Assembly (NCBI GenBank): GCA_002291495.1
Contig: DBAE01000218.1
Location: forward strand, 5,832-11,326
DNA length: 5,495 bases
Direction: 5' to 3'
DNA from: Bacteriovoracaceae bacterium UBA1018
GTDB lineage: Bacteria; Bdellovibrionota; UBA1018
A program made the position numbers and the translations under genes. Position 1 is the first letter of the stretch; each line of letters begins with the position of its first letter. The notes beneath the pieces were generated by a model. The model worked only from the letters and a program-made list of their open reading frames with translations, was not told where the DNA came from and did no database searches. This document shows positions 5,110 through 5,495 of the stretch, one piece after another.

Positions 5110-5495
5110 ATGAAAAAATACAGTGATCAGCAAATCGAGCAAAAAGTTCAAGAAGTCATTACCGATAGTTTCTGCATTCTGAAAAATCATATTTCACCAG
5201 AAGCTATTCGAAGGTGGCGGGAAGCTTTTGCTCCACTTCTCGACAGACAAATCCAACTTGAAGGAACTTCGACCAGTAGAGGATCAAACCGATACTATGT
5301 CACGCTCCCTTTTGCCGCACCCTTTGCTGATCCAAATATCTTCGAAAACCGAGATATTCTTGCAATCGTAGAGCGCCTAGTCGGTAAAGATCATGTCATG
5401 TGCCAACTTGCTAGCGACACTCCACTTCTCGGGTCTGATTATCAGGAGATCCATCGCGATACTCCGCCCCTGTTTCCAAACTGGGATCGAGAGAC
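5110..5495 (+). CDS. PhyH-like Fe(II)/2-oxoglutarate dioxygenase, N-terminal part (runs off right edge)
   Basis: The visible 128 residues resemble the phytanoyl-CoA dioxygenase (PhyH) family, non-haem iron oxygenases that hydroxylate a substrate using 2-oxoglutarate and O2. Typical features are the opening DSFCILKNHISPEAIRRWREAF (split here as residues 19-30 and 31-40), where a short strand is followed by a helix, and YQEIHRDTPP at 111-120, whose His115-x-Asp117 pair fits the first two iron ligands. The distal histidine and the 2-oxoglutarate-binding arginine lie beyond the window. No signal peptide is present, so the protein is probably cytoplasmic. The start is ATG 5110, followed by a lysine-rich N-terminus; the Shine-Dalgarno site is weak or absent. 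The substrate cannot be told: the family includes enzymes acting on fatty acyl chains, antibiotics, osmolytes and many unknown compounds. The link to lnt is only by position, with an 84-bp gap. Confidence 0.75.
   Translation, partial: MKKYSDQQIEQKVQEVITDSFCILKNHISPEAIRRWREAFAPLLDRQIQLEGTSTSRGSNRYYVTLPFAAPFADPNIFENRDILAIVERLVGKDHVMCQLASDTPLLGSDYQEIHRDTPPLFPNWDRE

Overview
The window looks like ordinary chromosome of a Gram-negative bacterium. It encodes apolipoprotein N-acyltransferase (Lnt), polyphosphate kinase 1, and two proteins with export signals. GC content looks moderate and Shine-Dalgarno sites are mostly weak or absent. The style of the proteins (a subtilase without an inhibitor prodomain, a divergent Lnt, an exported HExxH protein) is compatible with Bdellovibrionota or a related former deltaproteobacterial group. 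That placement is an impression, not a demonstrated assignment. I see no mobile element, rRNA, tRNA or CRISPR array.

Left part, minus strand (1-1852): an exported 291-residue protein with an HELTH zinc-peptidase motif (1852 to 977) is followed after 60 bp by the 5' part of ppk1 (916 to beyond position 1). Its N domain and most of its head domain are present; the catalytic C-terminal domains lie outside the window. The 60-bp gap holds a nested inverted repeat ending 6 nt before the ppk1 start codon.

Middle (1853-1997): a short divergent intergenic region with one exact TTGACA hexamer pointing left and a small direct repeat near its right end, but no complete convincing promoter.

Right part, plus strand (1998-5025): a possible 49-codon small ORF overlaps by 11 nt the start of an exported subtilisin-like serine protease (2137-3372). 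This is followed after only 15 bp by lnt (3388-5025). The arrangement suggests one transcription unit with translational coupling. The lnt start codon sits in the loop of a perfect 6-bp inverted repeat. After an 84-bp AT-rich gap with a TATAAA box, a gene for a phytanoyl-CoA dioxygenase (PhyH)-like Fe(II)/2-oxoglutarate oxygenase begins at 5110 and runs off the right edge.

Functionally, lnt (lipoprotein maturation) and the two exported peptidases share an envelope theme, while ppk1 (polyphosphate synthesis) and the PhyH-like gene are unrelated metabolic functions. I found no clear new multi-gene system. The points most worth a second look are the small ORF overlapping the protease, the two hairpins at the ppk1 and lnt translation starts, the unassigned HELTH protein, and substitutions at normally conserved positions in Lnt.
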